Assembly (NCBI GenBank): GCA_025716855.1
Contig: JAIXMQ010000036.1
Location: 248,001-312,000 of the forward strand
Source: Pilaira anomala
Taxonomy: Eukaryota; Mucoromycota; Mucoromycetes; Mucorales; Mucoraceae
Reading direction: 5' to 3'
DNA length: 64,000 bases
Position numbers and translations under genes: made by a program. Positions 47,741-59,300 of this stretch are shown piece after piece (position 1 is the first letter of the stretch; every line of letters starts with the position of its first letter). The notes beneath the pieces are model-generated. The model was not told where the DNA came from and searched no databases. It saw only the letters and a program-made list of their open reading frames with translations.

Positions 47741-49870
47741 ATGTCGATGAAAAAACTACAGGGTAAAAAAGAAAAAAAAGTGTATATGAGTTGTGTTTTT
47801 GACCTTGTTTAAACTAGCCGAGATCGACCGGGTGTTAAAGAAAGTGAGTGAAGGAGTAGAGACGTTTGAAACGATTTATGATAAGATACAATCAACGTCG
47901 AATCCGAATCAAAAAGAGAAATATGAACAAGACTTGAAAAAAGAAATAAAAAAACTTCAACGTTTACGTGATCAAATAAAGAATTGGTTATCTTCGAATG
48001 AGATTAAAGACAAGAGTTCACTTTTAGATAATCGTAAACTGATAGAAACTGAAATGGAAAGATTTAAAAATGTTGAACGAGAGATGAAAACAAAAGCGTT
48101 TTCAAAAGAAGGTCTGCTACAAAGAGAAAGAATGGACCCTAAAGAAAAGGAAAAGGCAGACGCGTGTGATTGGATTTCAAATACAGTCGATGAATTATCA
48201 CAACAAATTGAAATGGCTGAAGCTGAACTAGAGACTTTACAAGGTACCACTCGTAAAGGAAAGAAAGATCACGCAAAACTTGAAAGAGCAAGTGAATTAG
48301 AACATTTTATTGAAAGAGATCGGTGGCATATCAATCGATTAGAACTTATTTTACGTTTACTTGAAAATGATCAACTTTCAACAGATCAAGTAATGGCTAT
48401 TCAAGATGATGTTCAATACTATATTGAATGTAATCAAGTAAAGTCTACGCATTGGATTTATTTTATTACTATTACTATTATTATTATTATTGACTCTATT
48501 TACTCTTTAGGAACCAGATTTTGAAGAGGATGAACTCGTTTATGATGATTTAAATCTTGAAGAAGAAGAAGAAATGTATAATGTGGGTATAGAAGATCAT
48601 TATGTTCCTGAAGGTAAAGAAGATACAGAAGAAAAGTCTACACCAACTAGGAAATCAAAAGATGAAGCGGACGATACTAGAGTAAATCATAAAGCAGTAA
48701 CATCAAGTAGTCCTGCCAGTTGTAAGTCGAATCATTATTATGATTATTTAAGCTAATCAATAACTATAGCGAAATCAACTCTATCAGGGAGTCCAGTAAA
48801 AGCAGCGAAAAGTGTTCCACCGAATAAATCACCTGGGAATATAACTACTACTGCTGATACTAATAGTATAAAATATAGTCAAGTAGCTTCAGAGAGTATA
48901 AAAGGTAATGCATACATAAAAAAAAATGATTTATTCATTCGTTTATATAAATTTTACGAGTAGGACAATCACCAAGAAATGTTGTACCATCCGCTTGGGC
49001 AGAACCTATAAAGATCGTTGAACAAAGCAAGTCAACACCACCATTAGAAAACAGTTTTGTGGATATTCATAAACCTCAAAGATCGTCTACGCCAGGTACG
49101 CAAGTAACTGGAAATGGATATGCAAAGACTGTAAGTTTCTTTTTTTTTTAAAAAAAAAAATTATGCAAATCAAATCGTGTAACTAGAAAAAAAAATATAA
49201 ATATACAGTCATCATCATTGGATCCTTCTTCTTTGAACGATGTTGAGTCTAGATTACCAAATTCATTAGCTGATCTTGCCACTTCCTTTGAAGCTATAAA
49301 GAATAAAGGTTGGAAATTAAATGGAATAAAAAAAAATTAGATATTAACATTTATCTTATATAGCTAATCACGAAAACGCACAATATACAAATCGTATGCT
49401 GGATGCAAGTCTACAATTTGTTCCTGACTTGATCGACTCGGAAAGGTAATAAATAAAATAGATGTAAAAATAAATGTTGATTTTTTTTTTTTTTTTTTTT
49501 TTTTTTGGATAGACCTAAAGTATATCAAGCACAGACACCACAATTGACACCAGCTTATTATCCTCAACAACCCTTAGCAATTTTTGATAATCCAAGTCTA
49601 TTTGAAAAGTTTGATATGGATGCATTATTCTTTATATTTTATTATCAACAAGGTACATATCAACAATACTTGGCAGCAAAAGAATTAAAGAAACAATCAT
49701 GGCGATTTCATAAAAAGTATTTAACTTGGTTCCAAAGACATGAAGAACCAAAGACAATAACAGATGAATATGAACAAGGCACTTATATCTATTTTGATTA
49801 TGAAGGTGCTTGGTGTCAACGAAAAAAGACTGAATTTAGATTTGAGTATCGTTATTTGGAAGATGCATGA
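47741..49870 (+). CDS. NOT3: CCR4-NOT complex subunit NOT3/NOT5
   Basis: Eight exons (47741-47762, 47818-48437, 48511-48721, 48770-48904, 48964-49130, 49209-49308, 49364-49445, 49513-49870) give 564 residues. The N-terminal coiled-coil domain is nearly diagnostic: [75 protein letters not shown] Ser/Thr/Pro-rich linker follows. The C-terminal NOT box reads [40 protein letters not shown], ending [15 protein letters not shown]3/5 joins NOT1-NOT2 in cytoplasmic deadenylation and senses slow ribosomes through its N-terminus. The sixth intron starts GTTGGA, a weak donor. The 3' end faces VTC4 with only 176 bases between stops. Confidence 0.95.
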
Positions 49871-50046
49871 GCGTTTGTTTTGTTTATACACACTTGAACA
49901 AAATAATTTCGATATAAATAAAATAAAAATAACAAAAATCAAGTTTATTTAAGTTGAATTTTGGGAATAAAATAGATGTGTGTGTGTGTGTGTGTAGTAA
50001 TATGTGATGAAGAAGAAGAAGATGATGATTATATAAAAAAATATGT

Positions 50047-51726
50047 CTAAAATCTATTTGTTTGTCGTAAAGGAGTACGACGTTTAATATCAGTATTTGG
50101 TGTAGGCTTTGTAGCTCTGTTTTCAGCTTCTTCATCTAATACAGAACCTTTAGCAACAGGTTCAGTTTTAGCAACATCATTAAGACGACGTTCTTCAGCT
50201 TCCATTGCTCTACGATATTGACCATCAATAAGAGGTTTAAATGATTTTGAACGAGTTAAACCAAAGTTAGTAGCTCTAGGTTTACGAATATCGATATCCA
50301 TTTCAGGTAACCACCAAGGTAATAAAGGCATACGATCACGGAAAAAGTAACAAGCACCATGGAGATACTTTGAGAAACGAGGTACTTCATGCACTAAATG
50401 AGAATCAACAAGTTTAGTTAACCAATCTGGTGGCTGTTGACCTAAATGAGTTTGTAATTTTGTTTCTAATACAGCATAAGGAAAACGACAAATTTCAGTC
50501 TCATCCAATTGAGGGAAAGGATAGTCAATAGCAACATCAGGACGACGCCATTCACCTTCAGCTCTACGTTGTTTACCATCTCTATTATCTTCAAGAATAA
50601 AAGAAAGATCTGTATCTAAACTTACTCTAACCCTTTGATCACCAGGAAGTTGAAATGCAGTACGATTATAGAAAGCACGTACAACTGGATGAAGATGTTT
50701 TTCTTTAAGAGATTTTTGTACACCACTAGCAATAAAATGAGTATCTTTACAAATTTGTTCATCAACATTTTTTTCACGTAAACGATCAGCAATTTCATCT
50801 GCAGTAAGATCACCATCACAGAATTTAGGTACATCATCAACATCAAGTCTAAAACGATCTTTAACAGAAGCACCATCTAACCAAGAAGCATGATGTGTTT
50901 TACGTTCAATAAATACATTTCTTGATTTCATAGGACCATACCAACGGAAACGAATTGCTTCAGCACCTTCATCACGTTGAAGACGACCAGTATAAAGCTC
51001 AAAATCATCATTATCATAATAAATACTAGAAATAGCAGAATCAGATACTTCGAACTTTTTTTCATTATTGAAAATCAATACAGGAAGATGCAACATAATA
51101 ATAGATTTAACTTCAGTCACATTATCAGGGTGAATCCAATATTTGGCAGTAGCACGTTCGAAAGCATTTTGATCACCACCAGCGGCAGCATTACCCGTAC
51201 GAGGTTTACCTTGAAGACGACAAAGATCATGAAGAGCAGAAATATAAACAATTGCAACATCAAATCTTTGTTTATCTAATGGTTTAGCACGTAATTGAGG
51301 AATAAAATCTTGTTGAAGATGAAGTCCAGTCCATTTATCATGTTTCTTGAGTATTTTTTGAAATCCAATATAATTCATACGAGTAAATTTTGCAAGATCA
51401 TTTACATCAAATAATACCTCTGTTAAAGCATCATCCATAATATTCCAATTTTGTTCAGAAGACCAAGATGGATTATTCATAAATGTCTGAAGTGTTCTTT
51501 CACAATAACTAATTCGTGCTTCAACTTCTCCAAGTTTAGCTGTAACAAAATCATAAACCTTTTCTAATTCATTTTCTAATAAATTAATAAAATCCTTTTC
51601 ATCTTGTTCTGTCCAACCATGGTCAAGTTGTCTTTGCTTGAGTTCAGTCTTTAAAACATCATAGTTAATGTAAGATAACCGCCAAGGAGTAAATATATTC
51701 TTTTGGAGTTGAGAAGCAAATTTCAT
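50047..51726 (-). CDS. VTC4-like SPX/polyphosphate polymerase lacking the membrane domain
   Basis: Single exon, 559 residues, start MKFASQLQKN at 51726. Residues 1-160 form an SPX domain (FTPWRLSYINYDVLK; KLDKR-type basic helix LRAKPLDKQRFD) that senses inositol pyrophosphates. The triphosphate-tunnel domain (about 190-480) keeps the Vtc4 catalytic residues: KYWIHPDNVTEVKSI, IRFRWYG, VFIERKTH, AFYNRTAFQLPGDQRVRVSLDT, EWRRPDVAI, YAVLETKLQ and VPRFSKYLHG. It makes polyphosphate from ATP in the yeast complex. Vtc4 proteins normally end with three membrane helices (yeast 721 residues); this one stops after LIDGQYRR and a charged tail (RTPLRQTNRF). Only 176 bases separate it from NOT3, so no room for a missing exon is seen. 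A CACGTT Pho4-like half-site lies about 90 bases upstream. Confidence 0.9.
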   Translation of the reverse strand: MKFASQLQKNIFTPWRLSYINYDVLKTELKQRQLDHGWTEQDEKDFINLLENELEKVYDFVTAKLGEVEARISYCERTLQTFMNNPSWSSEQNWNIMDDALTEVLFDVNDLAKFTRMNYIGFQKILKKHDKWTGLHLQQDFIPQLRAKPLDKQRFDVAIVYISALHDLCRLQGKPRTGNAAAGGDQNAFERATAKYWIHPDNVTEVKSIIMLHLPVLIFNNEKKFEVSDSAISSIYYDNDDFELYTGRLQRDEGAEAIRFRWYGPMKSRNVFIERKTHHASWLDGASVKDRFRLDVDDVPKFCDGDLTADEIADRLREKNVDEQICKDTHFIASGVQKSLKEKHLHPVVRAFYNRTAFQLPGDQRVRVSLDTDLSFILEDNRDGKQRRAEGEWRRPDVAIDYPFPQLDETEICRFPYAVLETKLQTHLGQQPPDWLTKLVDSHLVHEVPRFSKYLHGACYFFRDRMPLLPWWLPEMDIDIRKPRATNFGLTRSKSFKPLIDGQYRRAMEAEERRLNDVAKTEPVAKGSVLDEEAENRATKPTPNTDIKRRTPLRQTNRF

Positions 51727-53838
51727 CTTTTTTGTAGTAAGTAAGAGAAAGAGAAAGAAAGAAAAAAAAGAGAGAGAAAAAGAGGAAAAAAAAAAAAAAA
51801 AGTAAATAAAAAAGCACGTTTTATTTATTCGTTTGCAGTGACGAATGAGGCGATTCAAAAATGTATTTTTAGTATTCAAGAGAAACTGAAACTCATATTC
51901 AACCAGTAAACTCCGTTTTTTTTTTCTTTATCGCTTACATGTTAATAATATAACCCAACCGTGGTTCAATTATATTTTTAATCTCTTAAGGAAATATTCT
52001 CTTTAATCATCACCATTAGGATATTTCTTTTTAACCTTCCAATTGAATTCCTTTTTAAAATTTATCCTAAGCTACACAAGATGTATTTTCGTTGTATTCA
52101 CCAAAATCGCGCACTTTGAAATTGTACGACTACTACTCTAACACTCTTCTTTTGTTGTTTTGTTTAAAGGACATACACATACATCTATTTAACTCGTTTA
52201 ACATACCATAGCAACCATCAAAAAAAAAAACAAAAATAAAGAATTGGTTACCTGGCGACAACAAAAAAGTTAAAAAAATTGTATTGCTATGGTTACGCTT
52301 TAACTTTATTTTTAAATAAAGATTAGAATTCGCTACAAATAGAGCGTAATACAACAGGTATTATAATAGCAATTGCAATTCAAATCTTATTTGATTCAAC
52401 CGTTGTAAACAGGTTACTATTTCTTTAGGCTTGGATACATGATTGCGCCTTGTTTTTTTCTTTTTTGTGAAAGAGTTACCACCGCCACCTAGCTTATTTT
52501 TTGACGAATTCAGAAGTTTGAGTTACTCTTATTTCTAAATTGGTCATTTATGGCGTGAGTTGTTTGTATATGGAGTTCCCGACTGTTGTTGCTGAGTACT
52601 CAGGCACTTTTTATTTATTTATTTATTTGTTTATTATTTTCTCGGGTCATGTATTTAAATACTCACTTTTTAATAGTTCCCAAGTGTTCCATAAAAGTAC
52701 ACCAACTTATTTTTTCTCATAACCTGCAATCCATTACAAGTTCCTCTTTTTTCTCGGTCAATTCTAAGAATAGTTGAAAAAAAAAACGCGCATCCCAAAA
52801 CCCAATCGCACAAAAAAAAATGGAAGAAATTGATCCAGACTATGAATAGGTTTGTACTAAACTTTGTGAAACCATCAAGTAGTCTACAATACAGTGCAAC
52901 TGATAAATATTGTCACTTTGTGAAAAATAAATGTCGCTAAGCCAAAAAAAAAAAAAAAAAAAAAAAAATGGCAGTTATTGAAATCTAATTGTCAGTTTGG
53001 GCAAAAATGATTGTCGCTCTCGAAAAAATCATGTTGTCCTTTCCCAAAAACCATAATTTCCACTTAGTCAAATATGATTGTCAATCTCAAAAAAAAATCC
53101 CACCTTGACAGGTCTTATTAAAAGTAAATAGCGATTTTTATAGCATCATTTTTGTCGCTATAAATACGTTTTGACTCGCCGTTTTTTTTTTTTTCTTTCT
53201 TTCTCGCGTCTTTATGACGCTATCTTTTTTTTTTATTCAAGAGTTTCTTATCATAAAATAATTTTGTAATACCTTTTGAACCGGGCTCATTTGGATCTGA
53301 GACAACTTTTTTTTTTAATAGCTGTTTTTACGTAAATACTCGTAATAAACAGGGTCTTGATTGACTGTAAAACAAAATTTCAAAAAAAAAAAACTGTCTT
53401 AAATAAGATCATTTTGTTTTTTTATTAACATGGCTCAAACAAGTAATTGTTGACAGCTTTGCTCTCACATATACGCCACTCTTCCTGCAAGACTTAATTG
53501 AACTATTTCGGTGTAGTTTACGACATGATGCATAAAAACAATCAGTCTTATGTTTATTACAAAAAAAAGAAACAACATTGAATGTATTTTGCCATTCTAT
53601 AAACAAATCGTTTGTTATTCTTGACCTCTCCTAATGCATGAGTTCTAAATATAGTGAAAGAGTTATAAGTAGAAACGGCTTTATTTCCCGCTGTGCACAC
53701 GAATACGTATTTTAGGTATTTTTGAACTTCAGAAAAGTTCACATGTGTGTAAATTAAAATAGAATCAAGAACATTGAGAAGATATGTGTGTGTGTGTGTA
53801 TATTTCTTTAAAGGTAATCAATGTATTCTTTTTTTTTT
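51727..53838. other. Gene-free 2.1-kb region between the two VTC genes
   Basis: Promoter of the VTC4-like gene at the left and 3' flank of the second VTC gene at the right. It contains a purine-rich leader (51745-51800), a CACGTT near 51814, a degenerate tandem array with about 22-base spacing (52909-53095, listed separately) and long A-runs. Open frames are short and lack homology signs. No RNA gene recognised. Confidence 0.5.
52909..53095. repeat. Degenerate ~22-bp tandem array around TTGTCNCT
   Basis: A core resembling TTGTC(G/A)CT followed by C/G-rich then A-rich bases recurs near 52911, 52932, 52990, 53012, 53035 and 53079. Spacing is 21, 58 (stretched by a 25-base A-run), 22, 23 and 44 bases, all close to multiples of 22 except where the A-run expanded. 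Another TTGTCGCT lies near 53151. It reads as an old minisatellite or a cluster of binding sites. Confidence 0.5.
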
Positions 53839-56216
53839 CTAAAGAGATCCAGTATCATTATTAGGCTGTTGACCTGTTTGATTATTTACACCTAAATAAG
53901 TATCGGTAGGAGATGCGTGTTCCATACGAAGTACAAAGTTTAACTATAATAGAAAGAGGAATAAGGATGAACTTCAATGTTACATAAAAAAAAAGCAAAA
54001 AATATAAACTTTACAATTAAAGCCCCAATGAACAAAAAACATAATCCGGCAGGACCATATAAATCATCATATCGAACATGGGGTTTAGTACTCATTTGAT
54101 GTGCACGGTATCTATATCGAAAGAAAGCATATAACGTAATCACAAATGCGATACAAAAAAAGGTTATACCGGATATCGTACTAATCGTGTCGCCAAAATT
54201 CAATAATGTCAAAGCTGCTGTCAGAATAATAGCTGCGAATTGTAACCAGTGGATAAATGTTCGTTCGTTTGCAAAAAATATTTTTGGCTCCATTCTATAC
54301 CCTTTTACTTTCTTCTTCTTTTTCTTATTCTTTTTCTTCGTATTCTCTTCCTCTTCTTCTTCCATCTTCTCCATAGCTACTTTTTTTAGCTCGTCCGTGT
54401 GTTTAATTGTATTTATGTCTTGCACCATATATGCTTGTGATTGTCCCTCACGACCGCTATAATAAGTATCGAGAAATTTATTACCTGTATTAGCAGGATA
54501 CCGTGATCTTAATCTAGTTCGAGATGAATTACTATTTATGCTAGAAGAAGGGCGTAAACTTGAGCTATCATTCACAGAGAGATACTCAATATCGACCTTT
54601 TTCTTTCCATCCGTACTATCGAGTAATGATAGAGTGCTATCGATGCTCTGATCTTTTTGACGATTGTTTATCTTAAGATGGCGGCTCTCTTTTCTACCTA
54701 GCTGTGTTTCCAAATACCCAATACGATATTGTCCATCAATGAGTGGTTTAAAACTTTTTGAGCGTGTTAAACCTGAGAATTCTCTTATGTTCTTATTCCT
54801 TTTCTTTGCTTTCCTAATATCATTATCCATGTGTGGTATCCACCAAGGTAAAAGAGGTAACTGTGGGCCCCAGAAATAAGCTATACCATGCAGAAAAGCA
54901 GAAAAGCGAGGTACCTCATATACCAGATTCGAATTGATAAGTCTTGATAGCCATAATGGTACTTCGCCATCCGTTATTTGTGTTTCAAGTATAGCATAAG
55001 GAAATAAGTAGAGGTCATGGCGTAATGCACTAAAAGGGTAATTAATATTCATATCAGTTCGACGCCATTCACGATGACTTAATCTAGCTCCATCTTCTCT
55101 AGCAAATGTAATATTGTTATCAAGCGTGATTGAGAGTGTCTTGTTATGAGGAGACTCGAATCGAAGTTGTGTATAGTAGACTCTTAACTTAGGCTCCAAG
55201 CGCTTTTTCGATATGGATTCTTGAATAGATTTAGCTATGAGGTAGCACGAATTGATATAATCTTTGTCTTCGTGCTGTTTTTTTAGATCGTCTGCATATG
55301 CTTCAGCAGTATACCTTTGTTCAATAAAATCAACCACATGATTTTCATCCATGATAATGCTATCTTGTACTGAGCGACCTCCGTACTCGGTTTTAATAAA
55401 TCTTCTTCTTTCAATAAAGATTGTGTTTGATAGCTTCATATCTCCAAACCAACGAAAATCTATGATCTCTGCACCATCGTCGCGTTGTAATCTAGAAGAA
55501 TATTCATTAAATTGATTGTTATCAAAGTAAACAGCAGAAGTAGAATGTTCTGTCTGTACAAACTCCTGTGCTGGATTGTTGATATACATTGGTAAATTAA
55601 ACAGCAGCAAAGCCTTGACCTCAGTTACATGGTCTTGATGGACCCAATATCTAGCACTGATCAATTTATTTTCGTCTGTTTCAATGGGTATTATCGTCTC
55701 TGTAGTGGGACCTAATCTATCTCGACATAGGTCTAGAAGTGAAGATACTTTGACAAGTATATCATCAAAGCGTTGATTATCTAGGGGTCGTATTCTACTA
55801 ATCTCAATCAGTACAGGTTGAAGGGATGTGTGAGTTAAAGTATCGTGTTCTCGAACGAGGTCTTGAAGTGCCTTGAAATTAATGCGAGTGAAACGGCTTA
55901 GCTCGTTGATATCAGCCAAAACATCTGTTAATGTATCATCTATTGAAGCACGTCTAATTTCATCTAAATTTTTTTGATATAATAATCTTTCGCAATAGAC
56001 TATTTTGGATTCTAATTCACGTTGCTTTCTCTTGATAAATAGGTCTACTTTTCCTCCTTCAAGTCTGATCACGGATTCAAAGTCCTCTTCATCTTTTGAT
56101 GTCCATTCACCTTGCTCGCAAATTTTGTGAAGTCCATCATAAATAGGTTTATAGGCAACGTATTCGATATACCACGGTTCATATATATTTTCATAAAACT
56201 CCTTCAGAAATGACAT
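53839..56216 (-). CDS. VTC2/3-like SPX protein with membrane domain and degraded polymerase site
   Basis: Two exons (56216-54015, 53943-53839) encode 768 residues. Order: SPX domain (1-160; RIRPLDNQRFDD basic helix), triphosphate-tunnel-like domain (190-470), a long Ser/Arg/Glu/Lys linker with KKKNKKKKKKVKGY, then the VTC membrane domain with three helices (WLQFAAIILTAALTLL; ISGITFFCIAFVITLYAFF; PAGLCFLFIGALILNFVLR). Compared with the neighbouring Vtc4-like protein, several active-site positions are changed: IIDFRWFG for IRFRWYG, IERRRF for IERKTH, and VPRFSAFLHG for VPRFSKYLHG. This fits the non-catalytic Vtc2/Vtc3 role as an SPX regulatory subunit. The last intron splits the third helix. 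Without splicing, translation would end after an alternative hydrophobic tail. It lies in tandem with the Vtc4-like gene. Confidence 0.9.
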
Positions 56217-56331
56217 AATTTTTTTTATTAAAAATAGGAGGACAAAGAAAGATATTTGACTTAATTACGAATTTTTATTTTATTTTATTCTGAAATCTTG
56301 CGAACCAAATAGAAAAGTTTCAGTTTTTGAT

Positions 56332-59300
56332 TTAAAACTTTTGAAAAATTAAGTAGATGGCATGTACAATAGGAACATAATCATGATTTACGGTTTCAAT
56401 ATCAATCAGATCTTCCTCGTGTTCTTCTTCTACTACTTCTTCAAAAGCACGCTTTCGATCTTTTGAGTATCCTTCTGGTACAGTAACTACCATTTCCTTC
56501 AACTTGATCACGTCTCTACCTACCACTCTTTCTATATCTTCTAATACCAACATGGTCATTGGCCATAGCTTCCCGGTGTAAGGGTCACGCATATCTTGAG
56601 TTCCAACAATAAACATACCTTTGGGTGCAAGTCTCGAGGTTGCTTCTACTGCCAAATCTACAATCGTTTGTCTATAACAGTTAATTTTATCAGGTAAAAG
56701 ATCATTTCGATGACCTGTAATCATAAGCACCAGATCCCCTTCCTCATAATACTCTTTATTCATCATTGCCTCATAATGAATCACATCGTCGGATTCTTCA
56801 CTTAACTCAGATATCAGTCCCTAGCAAAATAAATTACACATTAATGATATTTTAAGAAATCAATAAGTATATCAAAAAGGGAGGCTTACCAATTTCAATA
56901 GCGTTTTATTGTTCTCTTCTATACGCTGAAGTCTTTGTTGCTCGTATTCTGATAAAAGATTCTCTTCTGCATCCTCCTCATTTGGCTCTTCTACAGAGTT
57001 TTGTCTTTCGGCTAAATTTGTAGCAAAAAAAATTAGAAATAAAAATAGGTTTATAAAAATATATTTTTTTTTTCTTTACCGGGTAAACGACTGCTTGTTT
57101 CAGCTTGATAATCATAACGAGGATGTGGTTTTTCCTGATAAAATTTTTTTTTGAGTATACAATCTCCCCCTACCGTTTATCCTTTTTTACCTTGGACAAT
57201 ACTAATTGGATATGTTCCCAATTACTATCATCTTTACCAAACCGTTCAACCATACGTGAAATACATAATTTATCAAATTGATACGTTTCTGTTGGTTTAA
57301 ATACCCAAACGGTTCCCATTACCACACTCTTTCTCGTGATTGCAGACGAAGGTACACCGTGGATAGTACGATTCAATTTGACTTTAATGTTATCATTATC
57401 TGATTCTAAAAACAATTTAAAAAAAATCAAAACTATACTTTTGCTTATAATTTTATCATTTAATTACCTTTGTCCGATATCATCAGTTCCATTTTGTCTG
57501 TATTCTCTTTGGGTAACTTTTTAAATGTTGCAATGAATTCATGAGTAAATACCAAAAAATCGAATTGAACACAAAGATAAGTACCAAGCCCAAATGCAGA
57601 GCAATAACGTTGTCTTTTAATTACCTACACAAAAACAAAATCAAAATGAAAGATCAAATAAAGCTATATTTTTTATCTTTACCAGCTCTTCAAGCTCAAA
57701 TCCTTGATCAATATAAAGACGCATAAGATGAAATCCAACTGGTATATAGAAACAATGTTCTCGGTTATCACCAATTCCTAATGTTAATCTTCTGTCCATT
57801 TTTAACAGCCTGTAAAGTTTATGTTAGTATGTCTTGCATGAAATATCAGATTATAACATATTACCTCCAACTTTCTTTGACTACTTTCGTATACTCAATT
57901 TTAAAATCTTCGATACTTGTAAATCTAAATTGAGAAACAAGTGTTTTAGTATATTTCGTATCCCTTTTGTGTATATGTATTTACCTTGAAAGATCACCAT
58001 CTAAATGAGTAGAGTAAGCCACACAATCCTTATAAGGTGGATGAGATAATACATGATGAAAAGATTCGTCTCCAAAAAGAGAACCAGATAAATCTCTAGA
58101 ATCTGCTTGGACAATGATGGGCCGGTACTCGGCTGAAGTCAAACCTGGGGGTATTTCAAAGCAACAATTTCGTTGTGATAAAGCTACTGCAGCCTAATTA
58201 TAAAATGTGTTAATACATATTGATATTTTTTTCTTTAAACTTACTGGGTTAATATCAACACCACAACATCTAAATGTGAAAAAAGAAAGAGAATGTTAGA
58301 GGTAAATTCATAAAATGTGAAATAACATACCTTCTTTGAAGTAAAAAACATTCGATGGCATCGGTTCCTCTTCCCAAAAAGTTTGATAAAACTCTTTCGT
58401 CTTTAGTTGTATACTTTAAAATTGCTCTGTACAATTCAAATCAGAAAAAAATAAGTTAATCAATCAATTGCCGAAACTAGTTTGATTTGTACAAATATAT
58501 TTTACCTGCGAACTGTCTGAGGCAGCCAAGTTCCTATTTATCAAAATTAATGAGTTTTTCATGAAAAAGACAAACAAAAAATCATTACCATGGTAATCTG
58601 TTCCAGAATGTGTAGCCCAACGTGGCGCACGACCTGGTATATCAAAGTAGGTCGAATCAAACGTAAGAGAAAAGAGTTGATTTGGCTGTGGCTCATATGA
58701 AGCCAATCTTGGACCTGTTGAAGTATCACTAAATTTAGTAGCCGATAATGTATCCCGAGTTAAATATGGCTTGTGAGAATAATCTTCTATTGATGCTACA
58801 TATTTGTGTTGTTGGTTTTGTTGTTGATCAAATTCAAGTGTAGCATTATCAATTACAAGCGGTATATTCTCTTCCCCTGGTCTTCCATCATTATCCACAA
58901 GTAGTGCTAATTCAAAGCATGGATTACACATAATTACACCACCGTCGTAGCCTTTTCTCCAGGTTTCGGCCTCGTAAGTTCCACAGTAGCAACAAGAAAC
59001 CGGTACAGAACCATCTGCCAGTTTTCTTCGACGACGAGGAAAAAGGGGTTTCTTTTTCTTTTTTGCATCTATGTATAAAAAAAAATGATTAAATTTAAAA
59101 GTAACAGCAGTTTAAGAAAAAAGATATTACTAGCAGCTTTGATTTCCTCCTTTGCTCGAGCAGTTTCAGTAGCTTTTTGTGCTTCCATTTCCTTCAAGAT
59201 AGCAAATGCTGCAAATAAAAACGATAGTTAATGATTCAAATTATTATGGGTATAGAAATAATGACTTACATGTTTCCTCAAACTCATCTTCATTGTGATC

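Noticed and set aside
51727..51879. Upstream extension of the VTC4-like frame to a Met at 51879
   Set aside because: The extension is Phe/Ser/Leu homopolymer-like leader; MKFASQLQKN at 51726 aligns with the normal SPX N-terminus.
53940..54014. Unspliced C-terminus of the second VTC protein
   Set aside because: Reading through GTAAAG gives a non-family hydrophobic tail, whereas splicing to TTAAACTTTGTA restores the third helix and a polar tail.
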